Notes under the pieces: model-generated
What the model was told of the DNA's origin: nothing
The model's input: only the letters and a program-made list of their open reading frames with translations
Database searches by the model: none
Shown: piece after piece, positions 23,938 through 32,012 of the stretch
Numbering within the stretch: the stretch's first letter is position 1
Layout of the letters: the number at the start of each line of letters is the position of its first letter
Made by a program: the position numbers and the translations under genes
Assembly: GCF_027497175.1 (NCBI RefSeq)
Contig: NZ_CP114901.1
Coordinates: forward strand, 3,100,001-3,164,000
DNA from: Verrucosispora sp. WMMD573
Lineage (GTDB): Bacteria; Actinomycetota; Actinomycetes; Mycobacteriales; Micromonosporaceae
Direction of reading: 5' to 3'
DNA length: 64,000 nucleotides

Positions 23938-24663
23938 TCAGTGGCAGTCGTGCTGGTCCGATTGGACGGGCGTGGCGCCGGGGCGGGACCACTGGGCCAC
24001 CGGGCGGCCGTCCCTGCGCCACCAGCTGTACGCCGGGTCGGCCTGCGGCCAGCCGTCGGGGGAGTCCTCCCAGGCTTCCTGCCGTCCGTATGCGGTCATG
24101 TCGAGCAGCTGGAGCGAGCCCATGATCGCCTCAACGCCACGTCCGGTCGTCTCGTAGGTGAGGAACATCCGGTCGCCCTGGCGCAGGTAGCAGGCGATGT
24201 TGCCGCCGCCGGCGACAGCGGGCTCGTCGATGCCGTACGTCGAGTACCAGGGGTGGAGGTAGCCCATGAACTCGCGGAACGGCGCAATCTCCTCATACGG
24301 TCCCTCGGCGAAGACCGCGAACCTGATGCCCCGTGCCGCCAGGTAGCTGGCCTCGTGGAAGTTCCAGATGCTGAGGGTGCAGCCTTCACACTGTTGCTCG
24401 AACGGCTTGCCGAGGTGCCACATGTGCTTGTAGACCACGAGTTGGTCTCGCCCGTCGAAGATGTCGAGCAACGGGACGGGGCCCTGCTCGCCGACCAGTT
24501 TGACCGGGTTGACCTCGGTCATCGGCAAGCGGCGGCGGGCGGCGGCGATGGCATCACCGGCTCGGGTGTGCTCCTTCTCCCGGACCAGTAGCGCGCTTCG
24601 TTCCCGGAGCCAGGTGTCGCGGTCGACCACCGGAGGTGCTGGTTGGGTGTCCATACTCGGCAT
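23938..24663 (-). CDS. DUF899 family thioredoxin-fold protein
   Basis: A 241-residue DUF899 protein, a thioredoxin-like fold family. Signatures are LLVREKEHTRAGDAIAAARR, LPMTEVN, the Cys pair in QQCEGCTLSIWNF, YSTYGIDEP, and the His-ending Trp-rich C-terminus. A CxxC in this position suggests redox chemistry; the role of the family is not settled. It is divergent from an HxlR regulator with only 44 bases between them, so joint control is likely. A second ATG at 24654 has a better-spaced GCGGA and may be the real start. Confidence 0.87.
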   Translation of the reverse strand: MPSMDTQPAPPVVDRDTWLRERSALLVREKEHTRAGDAIAAARRRLPMTEVNPVKLVGEQGPVPLLDIFDGRDQLVVYKHMWHLGKPFEQQCEGCTLSIWNFHEASYLAARGIRFAVFAEGPYEEIAPFREFMGYLHPWYSTYGIDEPAVAGGGNIACYLRQGDRMFLTYETTGRGVEAIMGSLQLLDMTAYGRQEAWEDSPDGWPQADPAYSWWRRDGRPVAQWSRPGATPVQSDQHDCH

Positions 24664-24665
24664 TC

Positions 24666-24684
24666 CGCTACTATAAACATAGCG
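24666..24684. promoter_or_regulatory. Candidate operator between DUF899 and HxlR genes
   Basis: CGCTA (24666-24670) and TAGCG (24680-24684) form an inverted repeat around an AT-rich centre, ACTATAAACATAG, the only AT-rich spot nearby. It lies in the 44-base gap between divergent genes. Confidence 0.4.
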
Positions 24685-24707
24685 CCTACTCGTGTGAAAG
24701 AAGTTGA

Positions 24708-25400
24708 TTGGGATTGCCTGCCAAGTTGACCTACGCGCACCACGGCGACGCCTGCCGAGCCGCCAACGCCCTCGACCTGGTGGGTGACAGGTGGACGCTC
24801 ATCGTCGTCCGCGAGCTGCTCCTCGGCCCCAAACGCTTCGCCGACCTTCAAGGGGCCGTTCTTGGCATCACGCCGGCTGTCCTCAGTGACCGGCTCAGAT
24901 CCCTGCGGCAGGCCGGCATCGTCGACCAGGTGACCCTGCCCGACCTGGCCCGCACCCGCGCGTACGCCGTCACCGAGTGGGGTCGTGGCCTGGAGTCGGT
25001 CCTGGCGTCGCTGGGCCGGTGGTACTCCTCCGGGCCGGACCCCCGCACCAGCGGAGGCATGACACCCGACGCCATGATCCTCGCCATGCGCACCATGGCG
25101 CCCCCGGTTCCCCAGGGTCTGCCGCCGACCGCCCTGCGCCTCTACGACACCCGCCAGCCCGACCCACCGGTCCGCGAGTACCGGCTGGCCGCGATCGATG
25201 GGCTGCTGGACGCCCGGCCCGGTGCCGCAGTCGACCCGGCGGCGACCGTTACCGCCGACTCGACGGCCTGGAGCGAGGTGCTCTTCGGCGGCCTGCCGCT
25301 CACCGACGCCGAACGCACCGGCACCGTACGCGTCGACGGCGACCGCGACACCGTCCTCGGCGTCGTGCGCCTCTACCTCACGGCCGTAGCCCCCTCGTGA
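24708..25400 (+). CDS. HxlR family transcriptional regulator with C-terminal SCP2-like domain
   Basis: About 230 residues. The HxlR winged helix covers 10-110: ALDLVGDRWTLIVVRELLLGP, then RFADLQGAVLGITPAVLSDR as the reading part. Unlike the short 4125-4562 regulator, it has an extra domain of about 100 residues ending VLGVVRLYLTAV, like the SCP2-type sterol-carrier tails found on some actinobacterial HxlR proteins. That tail may bind a hydrophobic ligand. The start is a TTG; 24708 or 24714 are both possible. Confidence 0.85.
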   Translation: MGLPAKLTYAHHGDACRAANALDLVGDRWTLIVVRELLLGPKRFADLQGAVLGITPAVLSDRLRSLRQAGIVDQVTLPDLARTRAYAVTEWGRGLESVLASLGRWYSSGPDPRTSGGMTPDAMILAMRTMAPPVPQGLPPTALRLYDTRQPDPPVREYRLAAIDGLLDARPGAAVDPAATVTADSTAWSEVLFGGLPLTDAERTGTVRVDGDRDTVLGVVRLYLTAVAPS

Positions 25401-25445
25401 GAGGCACTGCCCCGGCCCGCCCTCAGGGCCGCCTCGCCTCCTCGG

Positions 25446-27029
25446 CTAGCGCGCTGGGCAGCGCTTGCCCTCGGGTGGGACGGTCAGGTCGATCAGGTAC
25501 GCGTTGACCGCCTGGGTGATGCAGGCCGTCTGCGGGTAGGCGGTGTGCCCCTCGCCCTCCCAGGTGAGCACCCGGCCGACACCCAGCATCTCGGCCAACG
25601 CCGGGGTCTGCTCGTAAGGGGTGGCGGGGTCGCCGGTGGTGCCGACGACCAGGATCGGCGGGGCGCCCTCGGCGCGGCCGGTGGGGTAGGGGTCGCTGCC
25701 GCCCGGCCACTCGGTGCAGGAGACCAGGCCGGCGGCAAGTGGTGCGCCGAAGAGCGGATACCGGGTGCGCCACTGGGACTGGAGCTGGCGGATCCGCTCC
25801 AGGTCGGGGCGTTGCTCCTCGTCGGCGCAGTTGATGGCCAGGTTGGCGTCGAAGAGGTTGCTGTAGTTGCCGTCCTCGTCTCGGTCGGTGTAGTTGTCGG
25901 CGAGCCGGAACACCTCCGTCGGGTTGCCCTCGTTCAGCCGGTCGATGGCCTGGGCGAGCTGCTCCCAGCCGGGCTCGGAGTACAGCGACGAGACGATCGC
26001 GTAGAAGATCCAGCCGGCGGTGGCCTCCCGCCCTTCGGCGGAGCGGACGGGGGAGACCTCGGCCTTGTCGATCGCCGAGGTGACCGCCGCCCGGGCGTCG
26101 GGGGCGATGGGGCAGCGGGCCGCGTTCGCCGCACACCAGCGGGTGAAGTTGTCGAAGGCGCGCTCGAAGCCTCTCGCCTGGCTCTCCGAACCCTCGATCA
26201 GGTCTTGCCGGGGGTCGACCGCGCCGTCGAGCACCAGCGCCCGCACCCGCTGTGGGAACAACTGGGCGTACGTGGCCCCCAGCAGGGTGCCGTAGGAGTA
26301 GCCGAGGTAGGTCAGCTTCTCGTCGCCGACGGCGGCCCGGATCGCGTCGATGTCGCGGGCCGCCTGCTCGGTGCCGTACAGCGGTAACTGGTCGCCGTAC
26401 TTGGCGCCGCAGCCCTGGCCAATCTGCTGGTTGAGCGCGACGAAGTCGTCGAATGACGGCTGGCTCTCCGGATCGGGGCTGTAGCCGAAGACGGCGTCGA
26501 GGTCGGCGTCGGGGATGCACTCGACGGGGCTGGACCGGGCCACCCCGCGCGGGTCGAAGCCGACGATGTCGAAGCGTTCGAGGATGGCGTCGGGCAGGCC
26601 GCCGTACTGTTCGCCGAAGGTGAGGTAGACGGCGGTGTCGACGCCCGAGCCGCCGGGACCGCCCGGGTTGACCAGCAGGGAGCCGATCCGGTCGCGCTGG
26701 TTGGTGGAGCGGACGCGCAGCAGCGCGATCTCGAAGGTCTCGCCGGCACCGGGACCGGTCGTGGCCGCGTTGCCGCCCGCCCAGTCGCGCGGCACCTGGA
26801 TGCGGGTGCACTCGTACCTGATATCCGGAGCGCGCCGTCCGACCACCTCGTCGGCCACCTCCGGGCAGGACCGCCAGGTCGGCGCGGCTCCCGGTGCGGC
26901 GGCCTCGCCGTCGGCGTCGGTGCGCGGCGCGAACGCCGGCAGCGTGCAGCCGGCGGTGACCACGACGGCGGCGGTCAGGCCGGCCACGGTGAGCCGGAAA
27001 CGGCGGGTCCGATCGGGCGTACGGGTCAC
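25446..27029 (-). CDS. Secreted lipoprotein alpha/beta hydrolase with TAP-like C-terminal domain
   Basis: 527 residues. The N-terminal lipobox VVTAGC (Cys near 28) predicts membrane anchoring outside the cell. The alpha/beta hydrolase fold has the oxyanion segment NPGGPGGSG, nucleophile Ser in GYSYGTLLGA, Asp in VVGTTGDPATP and His in EGEGHTAYP. The C-terminal part matches the TAP-like domain found in Streptomyces tripeptidyl aminopeptidases. It probably removes short peptides from exported proteins. GTG at 27029 has GGAGG 8 bases upstream. Confidence 0.92.
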   Translation of the reverse strand: MTRTPDRTRRFRLTVAGLTAAVVVTAGCTLPAFAPRTDADGEAAAPGAAPTWRSCPEVADEVVGRRAPDIRYECTRIQVPRDWAGGNAATTGPGAGETFEIALLRVRSTNQRDRIGSLLVNPGGPGGSGVDTAVYLTFGEQYGGLPDAILERFDIVGFDPRGVARSSPVECIPDADLDAVFGYSPDPESQPSFDDFVALNQQIGQGCGAKYGDQLPLYGTEQAARDIDAIRAAVGDEKLTYLGYSYGTLLGATYAQLFPQRVRALVLDGAVDPRQDLIEGSESQARGFERAFDNFTRWCAANAARCPIAPDARAAVTSAIDKAEVSPVRSAEGREATAGWIFYAIVSSLYSEPGWEQLAQAIDRLNEGNPTEVFRLADNYTDRDEDGNYSNLFDANLAINCADEEQRPDLERIRQLQSQWRTRYPLFGAPLAAGLVSCTEWPGGSDPYPTGRAEGAPPILVVGTTGDPATPYEQTPALAEMLGVGRVLTWEGEGHTAYPQTACITQAVNAYLIDLTVPPEGKRCPAR

Positions 27030-27062
27030 GAACGAGCCTCCGTGATCAGATCGACGGCCAAG

Positions 27063-28169
27063 CTATGCGGACTCGGCCGGGACCGCCGGGTCACCGCGCA
27101 GCACCTGGTCCACGTCGAACCGGACCGGCCGGTCGAGTTGATCGTATCGGCAGGAGAGCGGGTCACGGTCGGGACGCCAGCGAACGAAGCGCGCGGTGTG
27201 CCGGAACCGGTCACCCTCCATCGCGTCGTACGCCACCTCGACCACCAGTTGCGGGCGCAGCGGCTCCCACTCCAGGTTCTTGGTGCCGGTCCAGCGGCTG
27301 ACGCCGCCGGGGATGCGCTGCCCGCGTTCGTGGTCGCCGTGCACCCACGGGTGCTCGGGCCCGGCGTCGCGGTAGGGGGCCAGCTCCTCCAGCAACTCGG
27401 CGCGGCGGGCCATGGTGAACGAGGCGCTCACCCCGACGTGGTGCAGCACCCCGGCGTCGTCGTAGAGGCCGAGCAGCAGCGACCCGACCACCGGACCGGA
27501 CTTGTGCCAGCGGAACCCGGCCACCACCGCGTCGGCGGTACGGGCGTGCTTGACCTTGGACATGAGTCGCTTGCCCGGCTCGTACGGCAGGTCGGCGGGC
27601 TTGGCGATCAGCCCGTCCAGGCCGGCGCCCTCGAACACGTCGAACCAGCGGCGCGCGACCTCGGCGTCGGTGGTGATCTGGGTGACGTGCACCGGGGGTC
27701 GCACCCCGGCCAGCGCCTGCTCCAGCCGGGCCCGGCGGGTCGGGTAGGGGACGTCGAGCAGGCTCTCGTCGTCGAGCGCGAGCAGGTCGAAGGCGACGAA
27801 GTCGGCGGGGGTCGTCTCGGCGAGCAGCTTCACCCGGGAGGCCGCCGGGTGGATGCGCTGGGCCAGCAACTCGAAGTCGAGCCGGGGCTGCCCGTCCGGG
27901 CCGTCGCGGCGGATCACGATCAGCTCGCCGTCGACCGCGCAGCGCGGCGGTAGTTGCCGGCGGGCCTGCTCGACCACCTCGGGGAAGTAGCGGGTCATCA
28001 TCTTGCCGCCCCGGCTGGCCAGCTCCACCTCGTCACCATCGCGGAGGATGATGCAGCGGAAGCCGTCCCACTTGGGTTCGTAGGTCATCCCCGGGGCGGT
28101 GGGGATCGAATTGACACTGCGGGCGAGCATCGGCTCCACCGGCGAGTTGATCGGCAGGTCCACGGCCAT
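27063..28169 (-). CDS. ATP-dependent DNA ligase (LigC/LigD ligase type)
   Basis: A 368-residue ligase. The adenylated Lys is in motif I (YEPKWDGFRCI, Lys near 32), motif III is FVAFDLLALD, motif IV GLDGLIAKP and motif V KVKHARTADAVVAG, followed by an OB-fold tail. No polymerase or phosphoesterase domain is attached. Ligases of this kind seal DNA nicks in end joining or base-excision repair. Together with the polymerase gene at 22046-23071 it looks like a LigD split into separate genes; Ku is not in this window. Confidence 0.92.
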   Translation of the reverse strand: MAVDLPINSPVEPMLARSVNSIPTAPGMTYEPKWDGFRCIILRDGDEVELASRGGKMMTRYFPEVVEQARRQLPPRCAVDGELIVIRRDGPDGQPRLDFELLAQRIHPAASRVKLLAETTPADFVAFDLLALDDESLLDVPYPTRRARLEQALAGVRPPVHVTQITTDAEVARRWFDVFEGAGLDGLIAKPADLPYEPGKRLMSKVKHARTADAVVAGFRWHKSGPVVGSLLLGLYDDAGVLHHVGVSASFTMARRAELLEELAPYRDAGPEHPWVHGDHERGQRIPGGVSRWTGTKNLEWEPLRPQLVVEVAYDAMEGDRFRHTARFVRWRPDRDPLSCRYDQLDRPVRFDVDQVLRGDPAVPAESA

Positions 28170-28228
28170 CAGTCAACCAGACGGCACCGACAGTGGTGAG
28201 CCGGATCACGTCCCGCCCGATGGGCGGC

Positions 28229-28513
28229 GTGTCCGTCTCTGACCTGCCACGTCCCACCCGGGCGAATCGCAAAACCGCAGGTCAGAGCTACTTTCGCGAG
28301 GTGGCGGAGTGGGTGTGCGGGTGTTGCGGGCGGTGGCGGGTCAGCGTCGAGTTGATCCACGGCCGGTACGTGTACCGGTTGGTGCACACCTATCCGCGAC
28401 ACTTCGGCGGCGGCAAGAACGTGCTCGGCGAGGTCGGTTCGGTGGACGAACTGGCCGAGCTGCTGCGTCGGCGTACCCCGGTCAACCTGGCCGACCTGCG
28501 CGAGGCCGCCTGA
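28229..28513 (+). CDS. Small hypothetical protein with CxxC motif
   Basis: About 94 residues from GTG at 28229; GTG 28193 or ATG 28220 are alternatives. It contains WVCGCCGRWRVSVELIHGRYVYRLVHTYP, a Cys trio suitable for metal binding beside a beta-rich segment, and an acidic helix SVDELAELLRRR. Stop at 28513, 8 bases before the convergent glycosylase gene ends. It lies divergent from the DNA ligase gene. No family recognised. Confidence 0.6.
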   Translation: MSVSDLPRPTRANRKTAGQSYFREVAEWVCGCCGRWRVSVELIHGRYVYRLVHTYPRHFGGGKNVLGEVGSVDELAELLRRRTPVNLADLREAA

Positions 28514-28521
28514 TCCCGCAC

Positions 28522-29439
28522 TCAGAAGTGGGCGAAGGAGCGGATCGGGGCGCGCGGACCGAACTTCGGGGCCTGCACGGCGGCGGCCTCCAGCAGCCAA
28601 CAGACCCGGCCCCGGTGGCCCCGGAACGGCTCCAGCAGCTCCAGCATCCGGGCGTCGTCGCCGCGCGGCTCACCGGCCAGGGCCCAGGCGACCGTGTTGG
28701 GTACGTGATAGTCGCCGACGCTCACCGCGTCCGCGTCGCCGTACGCGACCCGGACCACCTCGGCGGCGGTCCACGGCCCGACGCCCGGGATCGACCGCAA
28801 CAGCCGGGTGGCCCCGGTCGAGTCGGCGCACTTTTGCAGGCGGTCGGTTACTCGCGCGGCCCGGATCAGCGTCTCGGCGCGGCGCTGTTCCACGCCGAAC
28901 GGGTGGAAGACCCAGTACGGGGCGGCGGCGATCACCGCCGGGTCGGGCGGCAGCAGCAGCCGCACCGGGCCCGGGGCCGGCTCGGCGAAGTGGCGCACGG
29001 TCGCCGCGTACCCCCGGTAGGCCTCCTTGCCGGTGACCTTCTGCTCCAGCACGGCCCGCAGCACCCGGGGAAAGATCAGCCCGGTGGTCGGCATCCGTAG
29101 CCCGGCCTGCTGTGCGGCGAGCCGGGCCACCACCGGGTGGGCCGCGGCGAGTTCCCTGAAACCGGTCAGGTCGTCGCGGAGCCCGGCGACCGCGTCGGCG
29201 TGCTCGACCATCCAGCCGGCGCCCGGGCCGTGACCCTCGGCGACCAGCTCGCCGCCCTCGGGCCGCAGGGCCAGGGTGCCCGGCCCGTCGGGTGTGCGCG
29301 CCGCCCACCAGAAGACGCCCGCGATCATCCGCGCACACGGGTCGTACGGGCTGAAGGTGAGCGGGCGCACCGAAGCGGCGAAGCGGTAGCCGGCTGGTGT
29401 TCGCAGCACCCGCCGCGCTTTCGGTTCGTTCCCGGTCAC
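28522..29439 (-). CDS. AlkA-like DNA-3-methyladenine glycosylase (HhH-GPD superfamily)
   Basis: 305 residues. The helix-hairpin-helix is LLRSIPGVGPWTAAEVV (about 215), and the catalytic Asp follows in AVSVGDYHVPN, matching the HhH-GPD arrangement. The N-terminal half has LEQKVTGKEAYRGY, also seen in this family. It would excise alkylated bases. There is no Fe-S cluster Cys set. It sits near the polymerase and ligase genes, in a loose DNA-repair neighbourhood. GTG start. Confidence 0.88.
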   Translation of the reverse strand: MTGNEPKARRVLRTPAGYRFAASVRPLTFSPYDPCARMIAGVFWWAARTPDGPGTLALRPEGGELVAEGHGPGAGWMVEHADAVAGLRDDLTGFRELAAAHPVVARLAAQQAGLRMPTTGLIFPRVLRAVLEQKVTGKEAYRGYAATVRHFAEPAPGPVRLLLPPDPAVIAAAPYWVFHPFGVEQRRAETLIRAARVTDRLQKCADSTGATRLLRSIPGVGPWTAAEVVRVAYGDADAVSVGDYHVPNTVAWALAGEPRGDDARMLELLEPFRGHRGRVCWLLEAAAVQAPKFGPRAPIRSFAHF

Positions 29440-29520
29440 CTGGTCACTGTGCCACCCCGTGCGGCCGGGTCGTCATGGCCCCACCAGGACCAGCCCCTGG
29501 GAACGCGTCCGAGAGACGTC

Positions 29521-29559
29521 GGTGGCCGGCCGCGCCATCGCTGGCTGCGGCCGGCCACC
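29521..29559 (-). terminator. Hairpin terminator after the secreted-repeat lipoprotein gene
   Basis: GGTGGCCGGCCGC (29521-29533) and GCGGCCGGCCACC (29547-29559) are perfect 13-base complements with a 13-base loop, 15 bases downstream of the lipoprotein stop on the minus strand. Confidence 0.85.
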
Positions 29560-29574
29560 CGGAGTGCTGCTGGA

Positions 29575-30243
29575 TCAGTAGTCGTAGTCGGAGTCCGACT
29601 CGTTCGACTCGGTCTTCGACGGCGGGGCGACCGCCTTCGGGGTGCCCTTGGGCAGGCACTCAAGGTTCTTGCTGCCGTCCGGGTTGACCACGAACCAGGT
29701 GCCGCCGACGCCCTGGCCCTTCCAGGCGCCCGGCTTCTTGTCACCGATGTAGGTGTAGAGCGGCCATCCGTCGAGGGTGATCTGGCGGGTGCCGTCCTCG
29801 CGGGTGATGGTGCCGACGGCGTCGTCGGAGACGCCCTTCAGCTCCGGAGCGCCGTCGGTAAGCGCCGGCGGCCACACCTCGGCGCACTGGCCGTCGCAGT
29901 TGGACGACGGCGGGTCGTTGGTGTCGCGGTCAAAGCGGTACAGGATGTATCCGTCCTGGTTGACCACGGCGCTGCCCATCCGGGGGAACTTCTTGCCGGT
30001 CAGGCTGTCGGTCAGTTCGACACCGTCGGGCAGGGGCGCGTCGGTCTCTTCCTCCGCGCCCGGTGACGCCGAGGCGCCCGGCTCCGCGCTGGCCTCGGGG
30101 TCGGCGGTCACGCTGGGCTCGGCCGCGGCGACGGCGACCGGCTCGGCCGCGCCCGCGTCCGCCCCGTTGTAGCCTGCGGGTGCGCAGGCCGTAAGTGCGA
30201 ACATGGCGCCCACGGCGATGACGGTCCGCTTCATCTGTGCCAC
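29575..30243 (-). CDS. Lipoprotein with PF03640-type secreted repeats
   Basis: 222 residues. The signal with lipobox ALTACA has Cys near 20. A low-complexity Ala/Glu/Ser stretch is followed by two copies of the secreted repeat. Copy one is VVNQDGYILYRFDRDTND..SNCDGQCAEVWPP, and copy two is ITLDGWPLYTYIGDKKPGAWKGQGV. In this family the repeat pairs form a small extracellular domain of unknown function, often encoded beside ECF sigma factors. The C-terminus is an acidic tail (ESDSDYDY). GTG at 30243 or ATG at 30234 could start it; GGAGGG stands close upstream. Confidence 0.85.
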   Translation of the reverse strand: MAQMKRTVIAVGAMFALTACAPAGYNGADAGAAEPVAVAAAEPSVTADPEASAEPGASASPGAEEETDAPLPDGVELTDSLTGKKFPRMGSAVVNQDGYILYRFDRDTNDPPSSNCDGQCAEVWPPALTDGAPELKGVSDDAVGTITREDGTRQITLDGWPLYTYIGDKKPGAWKGQGVGGTWFVVNPDGSKNLECLPKGTPKAVAPPSKTESNESDSDYDY

Positions 30244-30421
30244 GTGCCCTCCTCATACTTGGCAAGTTCACCGGGAGATACGGGACGAGCGCTGTCAAGG
30301 TTGAATCCAAAAGGGTGGGCAAGCTCACAAGAATCCATTGAACCGTCTGGGTTCTCTGTCCGTGTGAGTCCGTATCCGCAGGTCCGGTGCGCCCTCGCCC
30401 GGGTACGCCTGCGTCATGACA

Positions 30422-30450
30422 AAGGCCCGCCTCGGGTCGAGGCGGGCCTT
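30422..30450 (-). terminator. Hairpin terminator of the sigma/anti-sigma operon
   Basis: AAGGCCCGCCTCG (30422-30434) pairs with CGAGGCGGGCCTT (30438-30450) across a 3-base loop. On the minus transcript the stem ends in CCTTTG, giving a short U run. It lies 13 bases past the anti-sigma stop. Confidence 0.9.
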
Positions 30451-30463
30451 CCGGGTACGTGGA

Positions 30464-31240
30464 TCAGGCCGTCGGGACGGTCACCAGGGTGTCCGTGGCG
30501 CCCCGCGAGTCGATCTCCTGCACCTCGAACTGCTTGATGTCGTCCAGCTTCGTCGACGTGGCCGCCGACAGGGCGAGCAACTGCGGGTTGGCGTTCGTGC
30601 CGTACCCGCCGTCCGGCACGGACCAGGTGGAGACGACCTCGGTGGAGCCGTCCTCGCGTACCACCACCAGGCGGCAGGTGCGTGGCCCCGGCAGCTTGCT
30701 CAGGCTGAAGTCCATCCTGGTGCCGAAGTCTTTCGCGATCAGGAAGAACGTCGCCTTCACGCCGGTGGTCGGGTCGGTGACGTCGACCTGCGCACCCTCC
30801 TGCTCGTTGCCACCCACGCTCGGACCACTGGGGTTGCCGGGGCGGTCGCTCGGTGGATCCACCGGACCCGTGGTCGGCCCGGCGATCGGCGGTGGCGTGC
30901 TGCTGTCGGTGAGATTGCTGAACACGACACCGGTCAGCCCACCGAAGACCACCACGGCCGCGGCGGTCGCCAGGACCTGCCGGAACCGGGCCCGCCGACG
31001 ATGCGTACGCAGCGCCACAAGCGTCCGGTCCAACAGGACCGGATCCGAGTGGGTCTGCTCCAGCGCCGTGATCGACTCCTCGTCGATGTCGGAGAGCAGC
31101 CCGACCACCGGCACCATCGTCTCCAACTCGGCGGCACAGGCCCAGCAGGTCGCGAGGTGTTCCTCGAACCGCTCCATGTCCTGTTCGTCAAGCACGCCGA
31201 GCGCGTACGCGGCGACGTCCATGTGGTCAACCCGGCTCAT
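30464..31240 (-). CDS. Zinc-type anti-sigma factor (single-pass membrane protein)
   Basis: 258 residues. The cytoplasmic ZAS motif is in FEEHLATCWACAAEL (His-x3-Cys-x2-Cys, near residue 30). One transmembrane helix follows (VLATAAAVVVFGGLTGVVF, about 95). The extracytoplasmic domain (DPTTGVKATFFLIAKDFGTRM...CRLVVVREDGSTEVVSTW) is of the anti-sigma-K C-terminal type. It should hold the ECF sigma factor inactive until an envelope signal releases it. Its ATG overlaps the sigma stop (ATGA), the usual stoichiometric coupling. Confidence 0.93.
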   Translation of the reverse strand: MSRVDHMDVAAYALGVLDEQDMERFEEHLATCWACAAELETMVPVVGLLSDIDEESITALEQTHSDPVLLDRTLVALRTHRRRARFRQVLATAAAVVVFGGLTGVVFSNLTDSSTPPPIAGPTTGPVDPPSDRPGNPSGPSVGGNEQEGAQVDVTDPTTGVKATFFLIAKDFGTRMDFSLSKLPGPRTCRLVVVREDGSTEVVSTWSVPDGGYGTNANPQLLALSAATSTKLDDIKQFEVQEIDSRGATDTLVTVPTA

Positions 31241-31929
31241 TCCGTCACCCCCCTCTCCTGCAGAGCTGTGCGCAGCGCGCGCAGCGCGTAGTAGACCCGC
31301 GACTTCGCGGTGCCCAGTGGCAGACCGAGCTCCTCGGCCGCCTCCGGCACCGTCCGGCCCCGGAAGTACGTCGCCACCAGGATCTCCCGGTGCGACTGAC
31401 TCAACGTTCGCAGCGCGTCCGCCACCGTCATCGACCGAAGCACCCGATCGGTGCTGTCGGCCTCGGCGAACGCGGTCAGATCCCGGTCGTACGTCTCGGC
31501 CGGGCGGGCCTGCTCGCTGCGGTGCTCGTCGATGGCGATCCGTCGCGCCACCGTCACCAGCCACGGCCGTAGCGACCCCTGTCCCTGTGCGCCCAGCCGA
31601 TGCGCGTTGCGCCAGGCCCGCAGCAGCGTCTCCTGGACGATGTCCTCGGCCCGTTGCCGGTCACCGCCGGTCAACCGCATCACGAACATCAGCAGCGGTC
31701 CGGCGTGTTCCGCGTAGAGCGTGCGGACCAACTGGTCGGAATGGGCGGCTTCGGTGGTGGAAGCCTGGTGGCGGCCAGGGGTGGGTCGCGGCGTCACCGG
31801 GCTATTCTGGCGAGCCGCCGCACGAGAGTCGACCCCACGGGTGGACGTGGCGGGCCGCGACTGGGACCGGGCGGACATCCAGTCCACCCGCACCCGGTCG
31901 CCCTGCCAACCGACCGCCAGTGCGTGCAT
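31237..31929 (-). CDS. ECF RNA polymerase sigma factor (SigL/SigK-like)
   Basis: About 230 residues with a long, disordered first 60. Region 2 is LYAEHAGPLLMFVMRLTGGDRQRAEDIVQETLLRAW, and region 4 is TLSQSHREILVATYFRGRTVPEAAEELGLPLGTAKSRVYYAL. It directs RNA polymerase to a small stress regulon, probably including its own operon and perhaps the neighbouring lipoprotein. The ATG at 31929 is favoured by GGAGG five bases upstream; ATG 31878 is the alternative. The partner anti-sigma is encoded by the overlapping gene. Confidence 0.92.
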   Translation of the reverse strand: MHALAVGWQGDRVRVDWMSARSQSRPATSTRGVDSRAAARQNSPVTPRPTPGRHQASTTEAAHSDQLVRTLYAEHAGPLLMFVMRLTGGDRQRAEDIVQETLLRAWRNAHRLGAQGQGSLRPWLVTVARRIAIDEHRSEQARPAETYDRDLTAFAEADSTDRVLRSMTVADALRTLSQSHREILVATYFRGRTVPEAAEELGLPLGTAKSRVYYALRALRTALQERGVTE

Positions 31930-32012
31930 GCAGACCTCCGACGTCCCTGGACAGAAAGCCGTCCCCCCACGGGCATGGCTGCTGACTGGTACGGAAGGCA
32001 GTACCGAACGGA

